A model generated the notes under the pieces. It was not told the origin of the DNA. It did not search any database and saw only the letters and a program-made list of their open reading frames with translations. From contig NZ_JABRXF010000001.1 of NCBI RefSeq assembly GCF_013266695.1, positions 124,001-188,000 of the forward strand: a stretch of DNA of 64,000 nucleotides. Reading direction: 5' to 3'. Below, in pieces: positions 31,508 to 40,697 of this stretch. Made by a program: the position numbers and the translations under genes. The stretch's first letter is position 1. Every line of letters begins with the position of its first letter. Origin of the DNA: Hongsoonwoonella zoysiae. Lineage in GTDB: Bacteria; Pseudomonadota; Alphaproteobacteria; Rhizobiales; Stappiaceae.

Positions 31508-32482
31508 TCAATACCAGACCCCGAGGCCGCCAAGCCGGCGCCTGGGTTTTCCTGTCGCCGGCACCAGCGATTTTCCGGCAATATGCGGCCAGCCGTCGGC
31601 GTCGATCCAGGGTTCCGGCTTTTTCTTCAAGGACATGATGCGCTTCACCCGTTCGTCCGTCTTCGGATGAGAGCGCAGGATGGAGGGGTCGGGAATGCGC
31701 GCGCCCGGCATCATCGCCTCCCACATGCGTCCTTGCGCCTTTTCCAGCTTCACCAGCGCAAGCGACAAGCCTTCGGGATCGCCGGTCAGCTCCACGGCTG
31801 TCAGATCCGCATCGAACTCGCGCGTGCGCGACAAGGCAAGCTGCAGAAGCGTGCCGAGCGTGGGCGCGAGAATAAGTATGATGATACCGATCCAGGGCAC
31901 TTCGTGTCCGCCCTGCACGAGCTGCGGAAGGTTGAAAAGCGCCAGAAACAGGCCGAAGAAAGACATCACGCTCGTCATGCGGCTGACAACATCGCTCAGC
32001 GCCATCACGCGGATATCCTCATGCACGATATGGGAGATCTCATGAGCCACGACCCCCGTGAACTCGCGCATTGAAAGCCCACGGATCAGCCCATCCGTCA
32101 CGCAGACGACGGAATCGTCACGCCGGCCGATTGAAAACGCGTTCATCATCCTGCTGTGCACGATGAATAGTCTTGGCGATTTCTCCAGCCCCGCACGTTC
32201 GCTCAGTGCCTTGAGGATGCGGTGTCCGTCCGGAAAGACATTGGCGCCGAGGGGGCGGGCGTTATAAAGGCCCAGAACCATCTTCGGCGACAGGTGAACG
32301 GCGACATAAAGGGAAAGGCCGCCGCCGATCGCGGCCCAAAGAACCCCCTCCGGCCCTGCGATGGTGAAGGCACACAGCGCCAGCAAGCACAGGCTGCCGC
32401 CGGCAAGCGCCGCCGTGTGGAGGCGGTTCCGCCAGCGGTACTCGGCATGCACATCCGGGTTGAGGCGTATTACGGTACTCAT
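31508..32482 (-). CDS. M48-family zinc metalloprotease
   Basis: A protein of about 324 residues related to HtpX and Ste24-like membrane proteases. The zinc motif is HEISH at His147-Glu148-His151, and the third ligand is the Glu in the TREFDAD segment near residue 213. Two hydrophobic segments lie at about 24-41 and 45-64 and a further pair near 165-200, so the active site would face the cytoplasm as in HtpX. Start: ATG 32482 gives MSTVIRLNPDVHAEY; an upstream start at 32515 is possible. Role: probably membrane protein quality control. Confidence 0.88.
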   Translation of the reverse strand: MSTVIRLNPDVHAEYRWRNRLHTAALAGGSLCLLALCAFTIAGPEGVLWAAIGGGLSLYVAVHLSPKMVLGLYNARPLGANVFPDGHRILKALSERAGLEKSPRLFIVHSRMMNAFSIGRRDDSVVCVTDGLIRGLSMREFTGVVAHEISHIVHEDIRVMALSDVVSRMTSVMSFFGLFLALFNLPQLVQGGHEVPWIGIIILILAPTLGTLLQLALSRTREFDADLTAVELTGDPEGLSLALVKLEKAQGRMWEAMMPGARIPDPSILRSHPKTDERVKRIMSLKKKPEPWIDADGWPHIAGKSLVPATGKPRRRLGGLGVWY

Positions 32483-32564
32483 GCCTATTGAATATAGGCA
32501 CAGCCATCCCCTCACCCAATCGGCAAGACTGTCGCGGGCCGGACGAACGCTGCTTTCGGCTGTC

Positions 32565-33338
32565 TCAGCCGCTCGCCGAGCGGCGCTTCAGGTCAGGCGT
32601 CTTGCAGCAGTAAAGCCGCCGCCCGAGTTCCAGAACCTCCCTCACGACTGTCTTTCGCGCAGATGGCGAGAAACCGTGCGCCGTGGCGGCTGTTCCCAAG
32701 GCGCGGTCGAGCAGGCGCTCCAGCGTTTCAAGCATGGATTTTTTTTCAGGGTCGAGGCCGTTGAAATTCAGCTCGCCCGCCTCGGCAAGGGCGCTTTCCG
32801 CGCGCACGGCGCGGCGAAGCCGCTCAAGGTTCGCGTGGCCAGGCTGATCTTCCGCCTCCAGAAAACGTTTCCTCGCTTTCTGCCCTGCCTTTTTCAAACC
32901 CTTTTCGACATCTTCTAGTTCCACGAGCGAGGCGACCAGCACCACGCCATCGACTTCGCACCGGCGCAGAAGCGAAGCGATCTCTTCCAACTCCTCATCC
33001 GTATCGGTCGGGGAATGGGCATTGGTGCTGCGGCGAAATCCTTTTTCCGGCTCTTCAAGATTGGCCAGATGTTTGGACGCCGCCTTGAAGCGTGCGGCGG
33101 CAGCGGCGTGCGGCGGGCCGAGCTTCTTCTTCCAAAGCTTGAGGAGCGCTGCGGCGCGCTGCACGTCCGCCCCTGCTCTTCGCGCACGTGCGGGCAGCGC
33201 GGAGCTTTCATCCGTCAGGCTCTGCCTGGCCGCGAAAAGCCTGACGATAATCATATGCTGCAAATCGGCGCCGGCTGACCGGCCCGACTTTCGAATATCG
33301 GAAGGTTCTTCCATTGCTCGCAGCGCGCTCGGCGTCAT
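32565..33338 (-). CDS. hypothetical protein with CHAD-like helical arrangement
   Basis: A protein of about 257 residues, almost entirely helical, rich in Arg, Lys, Glu and Ala. The segment RRAGADVQRAAALLKLWKKK recalls the His/Arg-rich helices of CHAD domains that bind polyphosphate, but the conserved histidines of that family are not seen, so this is a weak guess. The start could be ATG 33338 or 33401. Neighbours are msrA and an M48 protease in the same direction. Confidence 0.55.
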   Translation of the reverse strand: MTPSALRAMEEPSDIRKSGRSAGADLQHMIIVRLFAARQSLTDESSALPARARRAGADVQRAAALLKLWKKKLGPPHAAAAARFKAASKHLANLEEPEKGFRRSTNAHSPTDTDEELEEIASLLRRCEVDGVVLVASLVELEDVEKGLKKAGQKARKRFLEAEDQPGHANLERLRRAVRAESALAEAGELNFNGLDPEKKSMLETLERLLDRALGTAATAHGFSPSARKTVVREVLELGRRLYCCKTPDLKRRSASG

Positions 33339-33402
33339 CGGGGTCTCCCGGCACCGCCGAGCCTGGCGCAACATGGCAGCCGGCGGAACCGCCGGCTTCA
33401 TA

Positions 33403-34074
33403 TCAAGCCTGCGGGCTCACTCCAAGCCCCACCGGGCAGGAGACTCCCGTTCCGCCAAGGCCGCAATATCCGCCCGGGTGCTTGTGGAGATACTGCTGAT
33501 GGTCAACCTCGGCGTAATAGAACGGTTGCCAATCCTTGATTTCCGTGGTGATTTCGCGGTTGACGCCGGCATCCTTCAGCGCCTGCTGATAGGAGGCTTT
33601 CGTCTTCAATGCGGCTTCGCGCATCTCGTCGCTGGCGTAGTAGATCGCCGAGCGGTATTGCGTGCCGATATCGTTGCCCTGGCGCATTCCTTGCGTCGGG
33701 TCATGTCCTTCCCAGAAGCGCTGCAGGATTTCCTCGCGCGAAATCTGCGAGAGATCGAAGACGACGCGCACCGTTTCCGTGTGGCCGGTTCGCCCGCTGC
33801 ACACTTCCCCATAGGTCGGGTTTTTCGTGTGTCCGCCGGAATAGCCGACAGCTGTCACATAGACGCCAGGCGTCTGCCAGAACAGCCGCTCCGCTCCCCA
33901 GAAGCAACCAAGGCCCAGTTGCACCTCTTCATGCCCTTCCGGCACTGCGGCATCGATCGGCCGGCGATTCACCGTATGCAGCCCCGGCGTCATGATCGGC
34001 TGGTCGCGGCCCGGCAGCGCTTCCGATACGCTCGGCATGCTCACCTTCTTCGTCAACATGGACATGAACGACAT
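33403..34074 (-). CDS. msrA: peptide methionine sulfoxide reductase MsrA
   Basis: A 223-residue repair enzyme for methionine-S-sulfoxide in proteins. The catalytic cysteine is Cys57 in GCFWG, and recycling cysteines lie in the C-terminal [18 protein letters not shown] stretch. The length is longer than the minimal enzyme because of an N-terminal extension of about 48 residues, which is usual in rhizobia. The start at 34074 is supported by GAGGAAAA upstream. No msrB is adjacent. Confidence 0.95.
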   Translation of the reverse strand: MSFMSMLTKKVSMPSVSEALPGRDQPIMTPGLHTVNRRPIDAAVPEGHEEVQLGLGCFWGAERLFWQTPGVYVTAVGYSGGHTKNPTYGEVCSGRTGHTETVRVVFDLSQISREEILQRFWEGHDPTQGMRQGNDIGTQYRSAIYYASDEMREAALKTKASYQQALKDAGVNREITTEIKDWQPFYYAEVDHQQYLHKHPGGYCGLGGTGVSCPVGLGVSPQA

Positions 34075-34269
34075 GATGTTTTCCTCAGGTTCTGCGCGAA
34101 ATACGAAAACGGACGGCCACGCCGCACTTTCCTTCGCCCACCAGCATCGACCAGGCGGAAGGGAGTGCGCCACACCATCCAGTTAGGCCCATGATATCAG
34201 ACTGCAAGTCGCTGGAAAGCGGGCCGGGCCTTCACGTTCGCGACAACTGGACGGCCTGCTCGCAAGCGT

Positions 34270-34584
34270 TCATACGAGATTTTCTCTGCGCCGCCGGCGG
34301 TCGCCGAGCCACACCAGAAAGAATCCGAGCGCCCCGAAGCTGATCCAGACCGGCTGCTGCAGAATCCACAGGATGACCGGATCCCAAAGTGCCGGATCGG
34401 CATAACGCTGCACGGCGGCCTGAGAAAGATTGAGTGTCGCCGGCGACCATTCGTACCAGTATTGGCCAAGCGGCTTCACCATCCATTGCGCGGCGGCGAT
34501 CGTGCGCGTGCCGTCCAGCACGATCGCAACAAGTGCCACGGCAATCAGCCAAAGGCCGAGAATTCTTGCGATAAACTTCAGCAT
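34270..34584 (-). CDS. small hypothetical membrane protein
   Basis: A 104-residue protein with one N-terminal hydrophobic helix ([21 protein letters not shown]) and one C-terminal helix ([18 protein letters not shown]), ending in a run of Arg. The central segment is soluble and contains [17 protein letters not shown] recognise no named family. It lies alone ahead of the tRNA-Ser gene, on the opposite strand. Confidence 0.65.
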   Translation of the reverse strand: MLKFIARILGLWLIAVALVAIVLDGTRTIAAAQWMVKPLGQYWYEWSPATLNLSQAAVQRYADPALWDPVILWILQQPVWISFGALGFFLVWLGDRRRRRENLV

Positions 34585-34799
34585 ATCCGACCGCCCGGCG
34601 CTCCGGCGCCCCTTGCCGCCATCGCGAGGCTGGCGAAAGACCCGTTGAATTTCCGTTTCTTAAGTAACGGCCACCACCGGCCATGGCAATCCTTCGCGCC
34701 ATGTTGAAAAGCTTTGCGAAAACGACAATCACACCTTGAAGTCCGGGTTTTGGTGGGTATATTGCGCTTCTCACGAGCGGGGCTTTTGCCCGTTCTCCC

Positions 34800-34889
34800 G
34801 GAGAGGTGGCCGAGTGGTTTAAGGCGCACGCCTGGAACGCGTGTATACGGGAAACCGTATCGAGGGTTCGAATCCCTCTCTCTCCGCCA
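34800..34889 (+). tRNA. tRNA-Ser (anticodon GGA)
   Basis: A 90-base class II tRNA including an encoded CCA. The acceptor stem GGAGAGG pairs with TCTCTCC, the anticodon loop CTGGAAC lies between CACGC and GCGTG, and there is a long variable arm (ATACGGGAAACCGTAT) and the T-arm GAGGGTTCGAATCCCTC. The long variable arm and the discriminator G confirm serine. Its 3' end marks the boundary of the low-density, mobile-like DNA to the right, a classic integration position. Confidence 0.97.
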
Positions 34890-35397
34890 TTAAGTCTTAT
34901 ATTCCAGAGACTTAACCCGCTCTCGGACCAGCCACCCTAATTCTCCCGACATTTCAGGGAGCTGCGCTCTCACGCTACGCGTAAATCGAACCTGAGAGCG
35001 CATGTCGGAGGGGGAATTCCCGAATATCCGCCAGACTTCTCTGCGGGCTCAAACAACGGTTCGGCTTCCGTCGGCCCCCTGTTGTAGTGCGCATCATCAT
35101 GTGACAAATCCGGCAGAAGTTGCACGAAATAAGACGGCGTCGCCGCTCCGTCCTCGAGGCAGCGAGCTATTGACGGCGACGGCGAACGTCGAAAAGACGA
35201 GAGCTTGCGGGTTCATGCCGCAACTGTGGCTCGAGCACGCGCGGCGAAATATCCGCGAGGGCTTGCGGGCAAGCACGATACTTGGAATGTGATTTCGGTG
35301 ATGTTTTGCACTATAGCGAGCGGAGGAGGATCGTGGGCCGTTAAAAATGGGAGTAGAAGCGGTTTAAAAGCCCGTATAAGGGGTGTTTTTCATCTGA
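34890..35397. other. gene-poor stretch after tRNA-Ser with an imperfect inverted repeat
   Basis: No gene can be supported here. At 34939-35018 lies a compound inverted repeat: TGCGCTCTCA (34963-34972) pairs perfectly with TGAGAGCGCA (34993-35002), and flanking AATTCTCCCGACAT (34939-34952) pairs imperfectly with the stretch at 35002-35018. Short open frames beyond it are Arg-rich and unsupported. This could be a remnant of an integration site or insertion element end. Confidence 0.6.
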
Positions 35398-35661
35398 TTA
35401 GAAACCCGCCCTTATTTTCACGACGGTGATTTTCGCGGGGTTGTAGCCCCACCTAATCTCCCTGCGTAGATAAGGCGGGCTGCTCTGAAAAGCCTGCAAG
35501 ATGAAGAAGTCCGCTATTTTGTCGCGAAGCCGACTTCTAATGCCAAACACCACGCTCCATCCGACCAGATCCATGAAGCTGAACAGGCTTACTGAGGCAA
35601 AAACGACAGTTAAGACCCAAGGCCAGTTCGAGTTCTGTTCCGTATATTCTAGGTCGTAAAC
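35398..35661 (-). pseudogene. possible truncated membrane-protein remnant
   Basis: An open frame of 87 codons with no start codon until its thirtieth residue. It begins VYDLEYTEQNSNWPW, runs through one hydrophobic helix (VLTVVFASVSLFSF) and continues with a basic, ordered-looking tail (RSRLRDKIADFF) to a TAA at 35398. A stop codon sits directly upstream at 35664, about where the IS5-like remnant begins. I read it as the C-terminal end of a gene cut by the insertion; it could also be chance. Confidence 0.35.
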
Positions 35662-35673
35662 TCATAAAGGGTC

Positions 35674-36266
35674 TTGGAGTTTCGCGCCCTGCATGATTCA
35701 AGACTTCCGAATAAGGAAGCCTTCGACGGCGACATCGTTATGATCGACTCGACCTGTGTCCGCGTTCACCAACACGCGGCCACGGGAAAAAGGGGGGACG
35801 GAGGCGATGGCGGCATGGGACTTTTCCGCGGCGGGCTTACGAGCAAAATCCACGCGCTTGTCGACGCAGGAGGTCGCCCCGTCCGCCTCCGTCTGACCGG
35901 CGGACAGATCGCTGACTGGACCGAAGCCGACGCGCTGACGGACGAACTCGCCGAGGAAGGATCCTCCTGGCCGACAAGGGCTACGACAGCAATGCAATCT
36001 GGGCCAAGGCAACCCGGCGAAAGGCCTGGGCCAACCTCCCACCGAAGACCAACCGCAAGGGCTCCTTCGTGTTCTCCCGCCGGGTCCATCGGCAGCGCAA
36101 TCTCTTAGACAGGTTCATCAATAGGATCAAACAATTCCCAGGCATCGCCACGCGCTACGACAACCGCCCCGCAAACCACCTCGCAGCCGTCAAACTCGTC
36201 GCCGCGAGACACGAGGAGCGCGAGCCTGATATGAGGGCGGAAGTCCTGATCCTGCCAAGTAGTTGA
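35674..36266 (+). pseudogene. IS5-family transposase remnant, frameshifted and N-terminally truncated
   Basis: The DDE transposase core of an IS5-type element. IDSTCVRVHQHAA and FRGGLTSKIHALVDAGGRP carry the first catalytic Asp region, LLADKGYDSNAIW the second, and NLLDRFINRIKQFPGIATRY the conserved C-terminal block with the catalytic Glu replaced by Asp (usually NLVERFF). The first half is read in the frame of 35674 and the second in another frame, with a single-base loss near 35960. The usual N-terminal third is missing. It is certainly inactive. Confidence 0.85.
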
Positions 36267-36365
36267 CGAACAAACCGCGGGGCGGGGCCACATCTGGCAT
36301 CGCCCAACGCAATAGAAGTGACGGCTGACAGGCGCCTAAGCCAGATTTTCCAAGTAATTGACGGG
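36254..36365. repeat. short direct repeat flanking a 95-bp spacer
   Basis: CCAAGTAGTTGACG near 36256 and CCAAGTAATTGACG near 36350 differ at one base. They sit between the transposase remnant and pcaF and may be scars of transposition. Confidence 0.5.
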
Positions 36366-36436
36366 AGCAAGGGCAGGATAGCGATTTCTGCTTGGCCACC
36401 GAACCACCCTTCGTGACCGAAACGCGTAAAGCGGCA

Positions 36437-37642
36437 CTACATCGAACCCAGCAAAATCGCGGTCCCTTGCCCTACCCCGACACACATTGCGGCGACGGCC
36501 CAATCATCTCCGCGACTCTTCAGATCCAATGCGGCCGAACCGGTAATCCTTACTCCGGACATGCCCAGTGGGTGGCCCAGAGCTATTGCCCCGCCATTTG
36601 GATTCACGCGAGGGTCATCATCGTGAATGTCCAGGCCACGCAGCGTCGCCAAAACCTGACTTGCGAAGGCTTCGTTCACCTCGATCACGCCGACATCTTG
36701 CAGTGTGATTCCCGTTATATCCAGCAGCTTCTCGATTGCCGGAACCGGACCGTATCCCATGATCCTTGGTGCGAGCCCTGCGCTTGCCCCCATAACAACT
36801 CGCGCGATCGGCGTAAGATTATGTCTGTGCACTGCTTCTTCCGAGGCGAGGATCAAAGCTGCAGCGCCGTCATTCACGCCGGATGAATTGCCTGCGGTAA
36901 CGCTGCCATCTTTACGAAAGGGAGCACGAAGAGCGTTCAATTTCTCGACGGTCGTCTCAGGGCGCGGGTGTTCGTCCTGGGTTACTTCAACTTGCTCGCC
37001 GCGGCGCCGGGTGACATTCACCGAAACGATTTCCTTTACGAAGCGGCCCGAGGCCTGTGCTTCGGCGGTCTTTCGTTGAGAATTGAACGCGAAAAGGTCC
37101 TGATCGTCTCGCGAAATACGAAAGTCTTCGGCGACGTTTTCGGCCGTCTCCGGCATGGTGTCGACGCCAAAGGTTTCAGCGATTGCGGGATTAACGAAAC
37201 GCCAGCCGATTGTCGTGTCCTCGATCGCGATATTTCGCGTGAAGGCATCTGTCGCCTTGGGCACGACAAAGGGCGCGCGGGACATCGATTCCACACCACC
37301 TGCAATAACCAGTTCCTGGGCGCCGCACTGAATAGACCGAGCCGCAACAATAACAGCATCCATCCCCGACGCGCAGAGGCGGTTGACGGTAATCGCCGGA
37401 ACGGTCTCGGGAAAGCCAGCGATCAACACCGCCATACGAGCAACGTTTCGGTTGTCTTCGCCTGCCTGGTTTGCACATCCGAAGATAACTTCGTCCACGG
37501 CCTCCAAATCCAGAGCTGTATTTCTCTCCGACAATGCCCGCAGTGGTACAGCGGCCAGGTCGTCCGTGCGTACAGCGGACAATGCACCGCCATATCGGCC
37601 GATCGGCGTGCGCACATAGTCGCAAATGTAGACGTCCCGCAT
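36437..37642 (-). CDS. pcaF: 3-oxoadipyl-CoA thiolase (beta-ketoadipyl-CoA thiolase)
   Basis: A 401-residue thiolase that cleaves 3-oxoadipyl-CoA to succinyl-CoA and acetyl-CoA, the last step of the beta-ketoadipate pathway. The nucleophile is Cys90 (VNRLCASGMDA); GHPLG near residue 357 and CVGVGQG near 387 give the His and second Cys. The start MRDVYICDYVRTPIGRYGGAL and internal FGCANQAGEDNRNVARMA are PcaF hallmarks that distinguish it from acetoacetyl-CoA thiolases. It is the last gene of the minus-strand catabolic run, 230 bases after the amidase. The CoA transferase making its substrate is encoded at 51186-52852. Confidence 0.93.
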   Translation of the reverse strand: MRDVYICDYVRTPIGRYGGALSAVRTDDLAAVPLRALSERNTALDLEAVDEVIFGCANQAGEDNRNVARMAVLIAGFPETVPAITVNRLCASGMDAVIVAARSIQCGAQELVIAGGVESMSRAPFVVPKATDAFTRNIAIEDTTIGWRFVNPAIAETFGVDTMPETAENVAEDFRISRDDQDLFAFNSQRKTAEAQASGRFVKEIVSVNVTRRRGEQVEVTQDEHPRPETTVEKLNALRAPFRKDGSVTAGNSSGVNDGAAALILASEEAVHRHNLTPIARVVMGASAGLAPRIMGYGPVPAIEKLLDITGITLQDVGVIEVNEAFASQVLATLRGLDIHDDDPRVNPNGGAIALGHPLGMSGVRITGSAALDLKSRGDDWAVAAMCVGVGQGTAILLGSM

Positions 37643-37872
37643 GATTGTTCATCCATGGGTGCAGGGATGGCCGTCCGCCCTTCGATACCGCCACCGCTTC
37701 CGCTCGGGCGATACAACGACCGGGAACTCATTCAGGAAGGATCGGCATAGCGTAAAGAGGAAACGGCCGGCACACGGTCGGCGGCGCTGCAAGCTGCGCT
37801 GCAGTATCTGCAAGGGCGGCTATCTGAAATTCACCGACTTCAGATTTCATTCCCGATAGCCGGCTTGCGCCC

Positions 37873-39267
37873 TCACAAGGGGGGCCTGCGCTCACCCCAC
37901 GCGGTTGCCCGCTCGTAAGCATCGGCGACACGCAGCACGGTGGCTTCATCGAACGGCCGGCCAACGATCTGCATGCCGAGAGGCAGGCCGGACGTACTGA
38001 CGCCATTGCGCACTGCGATCGTCGGGCTGCCGGTCACATCGAATGGCATTGTGATCAAAGGCCTTTCCAGCAAGTAGAACTTCGACACCTGTTCGATTTT
38101 CGGCGCCGGCCCATACCCGCCGGCCGTCAACAGGACGTCGTACCGGCCAAGTGCCTCGCCAGTCTCTTCCACCAACTGCCGGCGCAACCTTAGCGCCTGC
38201 AGGTAGTCTGCGGCGGTAAGCAGGCTGGCGAGGGTCAACCTGTCGCGCACGACATTGCCGAATTTCTCAGGCGTAGCCCTCAGGTCGCGCTCGTGGATGG
38301 CGAGCGCTTCGCAAAGCATGATCGCCATACCGCAGGAGCTATAGTCGTGGAGGCTCGACAGCCTCACCTCCTCCACCTTGGCTCCAAGGCCCTCCAGCAC
38401 TGACACAGAATCGTCCATCGCCGATTTCATTTCCGGATCGGCTTGCTCGTCTCCATCATAGAAGTGGCGGATCAGCCCCACCCTTATGCCTTCTATGTCG
38501 CCGGAAAGGGCCGAAGCATAGTCCGGCACCGGGCGATCGACGGAGCCGGCATCATTTTTATCGTAACCGGCAAGAACCTGAAGCATGAGCGCGGCATCTC
38601 GAGCTGTCCAGGTCATGGGCCCAACATGGTCGAGGGAAAAAGTCAGCGGTGCCACACCCTGTCGCGAAACGCGTCCGAAGGTGGGTTTGAGACCCGTTAT
38701 GCCGCAGAAGAATGCCGGCTGCCGGATGGAGCCCGCGGCATCGCTGCCGAGTGTCGCCATCGCCATTCCGGCCGCGGTCGCCACGCCGGACCCGCTTGAG
38801 GAACCGCCTGCGTATCGCTCCGGATTCCAGGGGTTGCGCGCAGGCGGAAACGGCAGGTCCCATGACGGGCCGCCGAATGAAAACTCGTGCGTCGCAAGCT
38901 TGCCCAGCAAGACGGTGCCCGCGTCCCGCAAAAGGGCGACGGCTCGGCCATCGTTGGCGGGAACACGGTCGACATGCAGATGGGAATGGCATGTCGTCCG
39001 AATTCCAGCCGTGTCGTAGATATCCTTGAGAGCGACCGGTATTCCGTGGAGGGGACCTTTGTAATTGCCGGCCGCAATCTCGCTCTCGGCGCGGCGGGCA
39101 TCGTCGAGCGCGCGTTCGCCGGTAACGGTGATATAGGCGTTTACAATCGGATCGACGGCCTCGATGCGAGCCAGGAAGGCCTCCGTCAATACAACGGGCG
39201 ACAGCTCCTTTCGCGCGATCATGCCGGAAGCTTCGGCGATGGTCAGATGATAAAGTTCGCCGCTCAT
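37873..39267 (-). CDS. amidase (amidase signature family)
   Basis: A 464-residue hydrolase of the Ser-cisSer-Lys amidase class. Lys81 (VALKDIYDT), the cis-Ser in GGSSSGSG near residue 156 and the nucleophile Ser180 in GSDAAGSIRQPA form the triad. The second glycine-rich box reads DAAGS where DTGGS is commonest. Substrates of this family run from simple and aromatic amides to carbamoyl compounds and indole-acetamide; the substrate here is unknown. It overlaps the small upstream gene by ATGA and so is translated with it. Position inside an ortho-cleavage operon suggests it acts on an amide-bearing intermediate or precursor, which is inference. Confidence 0.9.
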   Translation of the reverse strand: MSGELYHLTIAEASGMIARKELSPVVLTEAFLARIEAVDPIVNAYITVTGERALDDARRAESEIAAGNYKGPLHGIPVALKDIYDTAGIRTTCHSHLHVDRVPANDGRAVALLRDAGTVLLGKLATHEFSFGGPSWDLPFPPARNPWNPERYAGGSSSGSGVATAAGMAMATLGSDAAGSIRQPAFFCGITGLKPTFGRVSRQGVAPLTFSLDHVGPMTWTARDAALMLQVLAGYDKNDAGSVDRPVPDYASALSGDIEGIRVGLIRHFYDGDEQADPEMKSAMDDSVSVLEGLGAKVEEVRLSSLHDYSSCGMAIMLCEALAIHERDLRATPEKFGNVVRDRLTLASLLTAADYLQALRLRRQLVEETGEALGRYDVLLTAGGYGPAPKIEQVSKFYLLERPLITMPFDVTGSPTIAVRNGVSTSGLPLGMQIVGRPFDEATVLRVADAYERATAWGERRPPL

Positions 39268-39458
39268 GCCCCGGACTCCAGCGAGAAGAAGGACGCCGGT
39301 TCATCGGCATATGAATAATCGCGGCGCAGCCGCGCTCGCATCGCCTGAAAATGGGGCCACGCGGCCTGCATTTCTCGAAGGCTTTGATCGTCGGGCGTGA
39401 AGCCGGCGGCGTTTATCCGGGCTTTTAGTTCTTCCAGCGAAATCGCGTGTATTTCCAT
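39264..39458 (-). CDS. small GatC/AtzG-like partner of the amidase
   Basis: A protein of about 64 residues (MEIHAISLEELKARINAAGF...) whose stop overlaps the amidase start by ATGA. Small helical proteins in this position, such as GatC with GatA or AtzG with AtzE, pack along and stabilise an amidase. The C-terminal MRARLRRDYSYADEPASFF is a plausible extended arm of that type. Start choice: GAGGT lies 7 bases before ATG 39458; longer versions from 39497 or 39512 are possible. Family membership is inferred from size, position and pattern, not from a strong motif. Confidence 0.65.
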   Translation of the reverse strand: MEIHAISLEELKARINAAGFTPDDQSLREMQAAWPHFQAMRARLRRDYSYADEPASFFSLESGA

Positions 39459-39558
39459 GAAATTGACCTCGGTGACTTGGCTATCGACTTCCTGCATCCC
39501 GTACCTATCCACGTTGCGGTGCAGCCCCGCGGTTCATGGGGAGAGGCGGCAAATCCGG

Positions 39559-40281
39559 TCAGGCGAAAGGACCTATTGTTTTGCGCAGAAACCTCAAGAC
39601 GGCCGCATGCGCATCCGCCGCCGCCTGAGGGTGATAACCGAAACTGCGAACAGGATTGTAGAAGCCGTGCCCGGCGCCTTCATGCAAGTAGTATTCGTGA
39701 GACGAGGACTGCCCTGCCGCCGCCCGAAGTATGTCCTGGATTTCGGGCGGCGTGTGCTGGTCGACATCGCCCAGGTGGATCTGGACGGGACAGGATAGCT
39801 TCGTCAGCTCGTCCTTATATTGAGGAACGGTGACCGGATAGAAGGATACGGCCGCGTCCACGTAGCCGCCGATGGAACTGAACAGGGCAAGCTTCCCGCC
39901 GAGGCAAAACCCGAGAGCCGCGACCTTGCCCGTACAGGACGTATGGTTTTTCAGCTTCTCAACCGAAGCCATGACGTCGGCCTGCGTCTGTGCGTCATCG
40001 AGCTGGCCCCAGTAGCCGATCGCCTGATCGCGCTCGGATTCGGTGTAGCCAAGCTGGATACCCGGCCTGATCCGGTGGAAAATATCCGGCGCGAGAACGA
40101 CATAACCATCGCGCGCGAACGCGTCCGCGGCGATTTTCATGGCATTGTTCACGCCGAATATTTCCTGAAGCAATATGATGCCGGGCCGGGGTTCGGACGA
40201 GGCGCCGGTCAGGTAGGCGCCCATCATCGCGCCTTCGACTTCCACTTTCTCGTTCAGCATTTCGATCATCTCGCTAGTCAA
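39559..40281 (-). CDS. dienelactone hydrolase
   Basis: A 240-residue alpha/beta hydrolase that opens (chloro)dienelactone to maleylacetate. Cys126 in GFCLGG is the cysteine nucleophile that defines the family, with Glu40 in LQEIFGVN as the gating acid. The Asp lies near residue 175 (GDVDQHTP) and the His in GAGHGFYN near 207. Its ATG overlaps the YCII gene stop (ATGA). The product, maleylacetate, is the substrate of the reductase at 52864-53943. The assignment to the pathway is strong; which substituted dienelactone it prefers is unknown. Confidence 0.92.
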   Translation of the reverse strand: MTSEMIEMLNEKVEVEGAMMGAYLTGASSEPRPGIILLQEIFGVNNAMKIAADAFARDGYVVLAPDIFHRIRPGIQLGYTESERDQAIGYWGQLDDAQTQADVMASVEKLKNHTSCTGKVAALGFCLGGKLALFSSIGGYVDAAVSFYPVTVPQYKDELTKLSCPVQIHLGDVDQHTPPEIQDILRAAAGQSSSHEYYLHEGAGHGFYNPVRSFGYHPQAAADAHAAVLRFLRKTIGPFA

Positions 40282-40697
40282 TGGTCTGACCTTCTGCCCA
40301 TCCCGGCTCGTTCTAATACCAGGAGCGTTTCATTGACGTCGGGCGGCCCCGGCGGGACCACGGACATCAGGAATTTTCGGTTGAAGCATGCCTTGATCCA
40401 CGGCTGGACAATCACCCTTTCGCGTATTCCGGCCAGCGTGAATGGATCTTCAGCAACGAAGCGCTCGACCTCGTCCCTATCCATGTCCACGATGTAGTTC
40501 CCGCCGCGAACCGTTTTGCCGTCTTCTGCAAACGTCGCCCCGGCGGCCAGAATGGCTTCGGCGTGGTCGCGAATGTAACGCCGATGTGCCTCCACCGCGG
40601 GAGCGCGCTGTGAGCCGCTCTCCGGTTTATCGACAATGTAGATCGAGTAGAGCATCGTCTTTACCGTCTTGCTCGCTATCCAATTCTGAGCGGTCAT
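40278..40697 (-). CDS. YCII-domain protein
   Basis: A 139-residue protein of the YCII (muconolactone-isomerase-like) superfamily. It has the conserved His in EAHRRYIRDHAEAILAAG and the FVAEDPFTLAGI block with the Asp-Pro pair. Relatives include TftG, a dehydrochlorinase for chlorohydroxyhydroquinone in 2,4,5-T catabolism, and many of unknown role. It is coupled by ATGA overlaps to the cycloisomerase before it and the hydrolase after it. A possible role is isomerising or dehalogenating a lactone intermediate; that is inference from position. The start ATG 40697 is supported by the overlap. Confidence 0.82.
   Translation of the reverse strand: MTAQNWIASKTVKTMLYSIYIVDKPESGSQRAPAVEAHRRYIRDHAEAILAAGATFAEDGKTVRGGNYIVDMDRDEVERFVAEDPFTLAGIRERVIVQPWIKACFNRKFLMSVVPPGPPDVNETLLVLERAGMGRRSDH

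Noticed and set aside
35100..35220. 39-codon minus-strand frame with a signal-like start (MNPQALVFSTFAVAV)
   Set aside because: No ribosome binding site, no conserved pattern and very short; probably chance.
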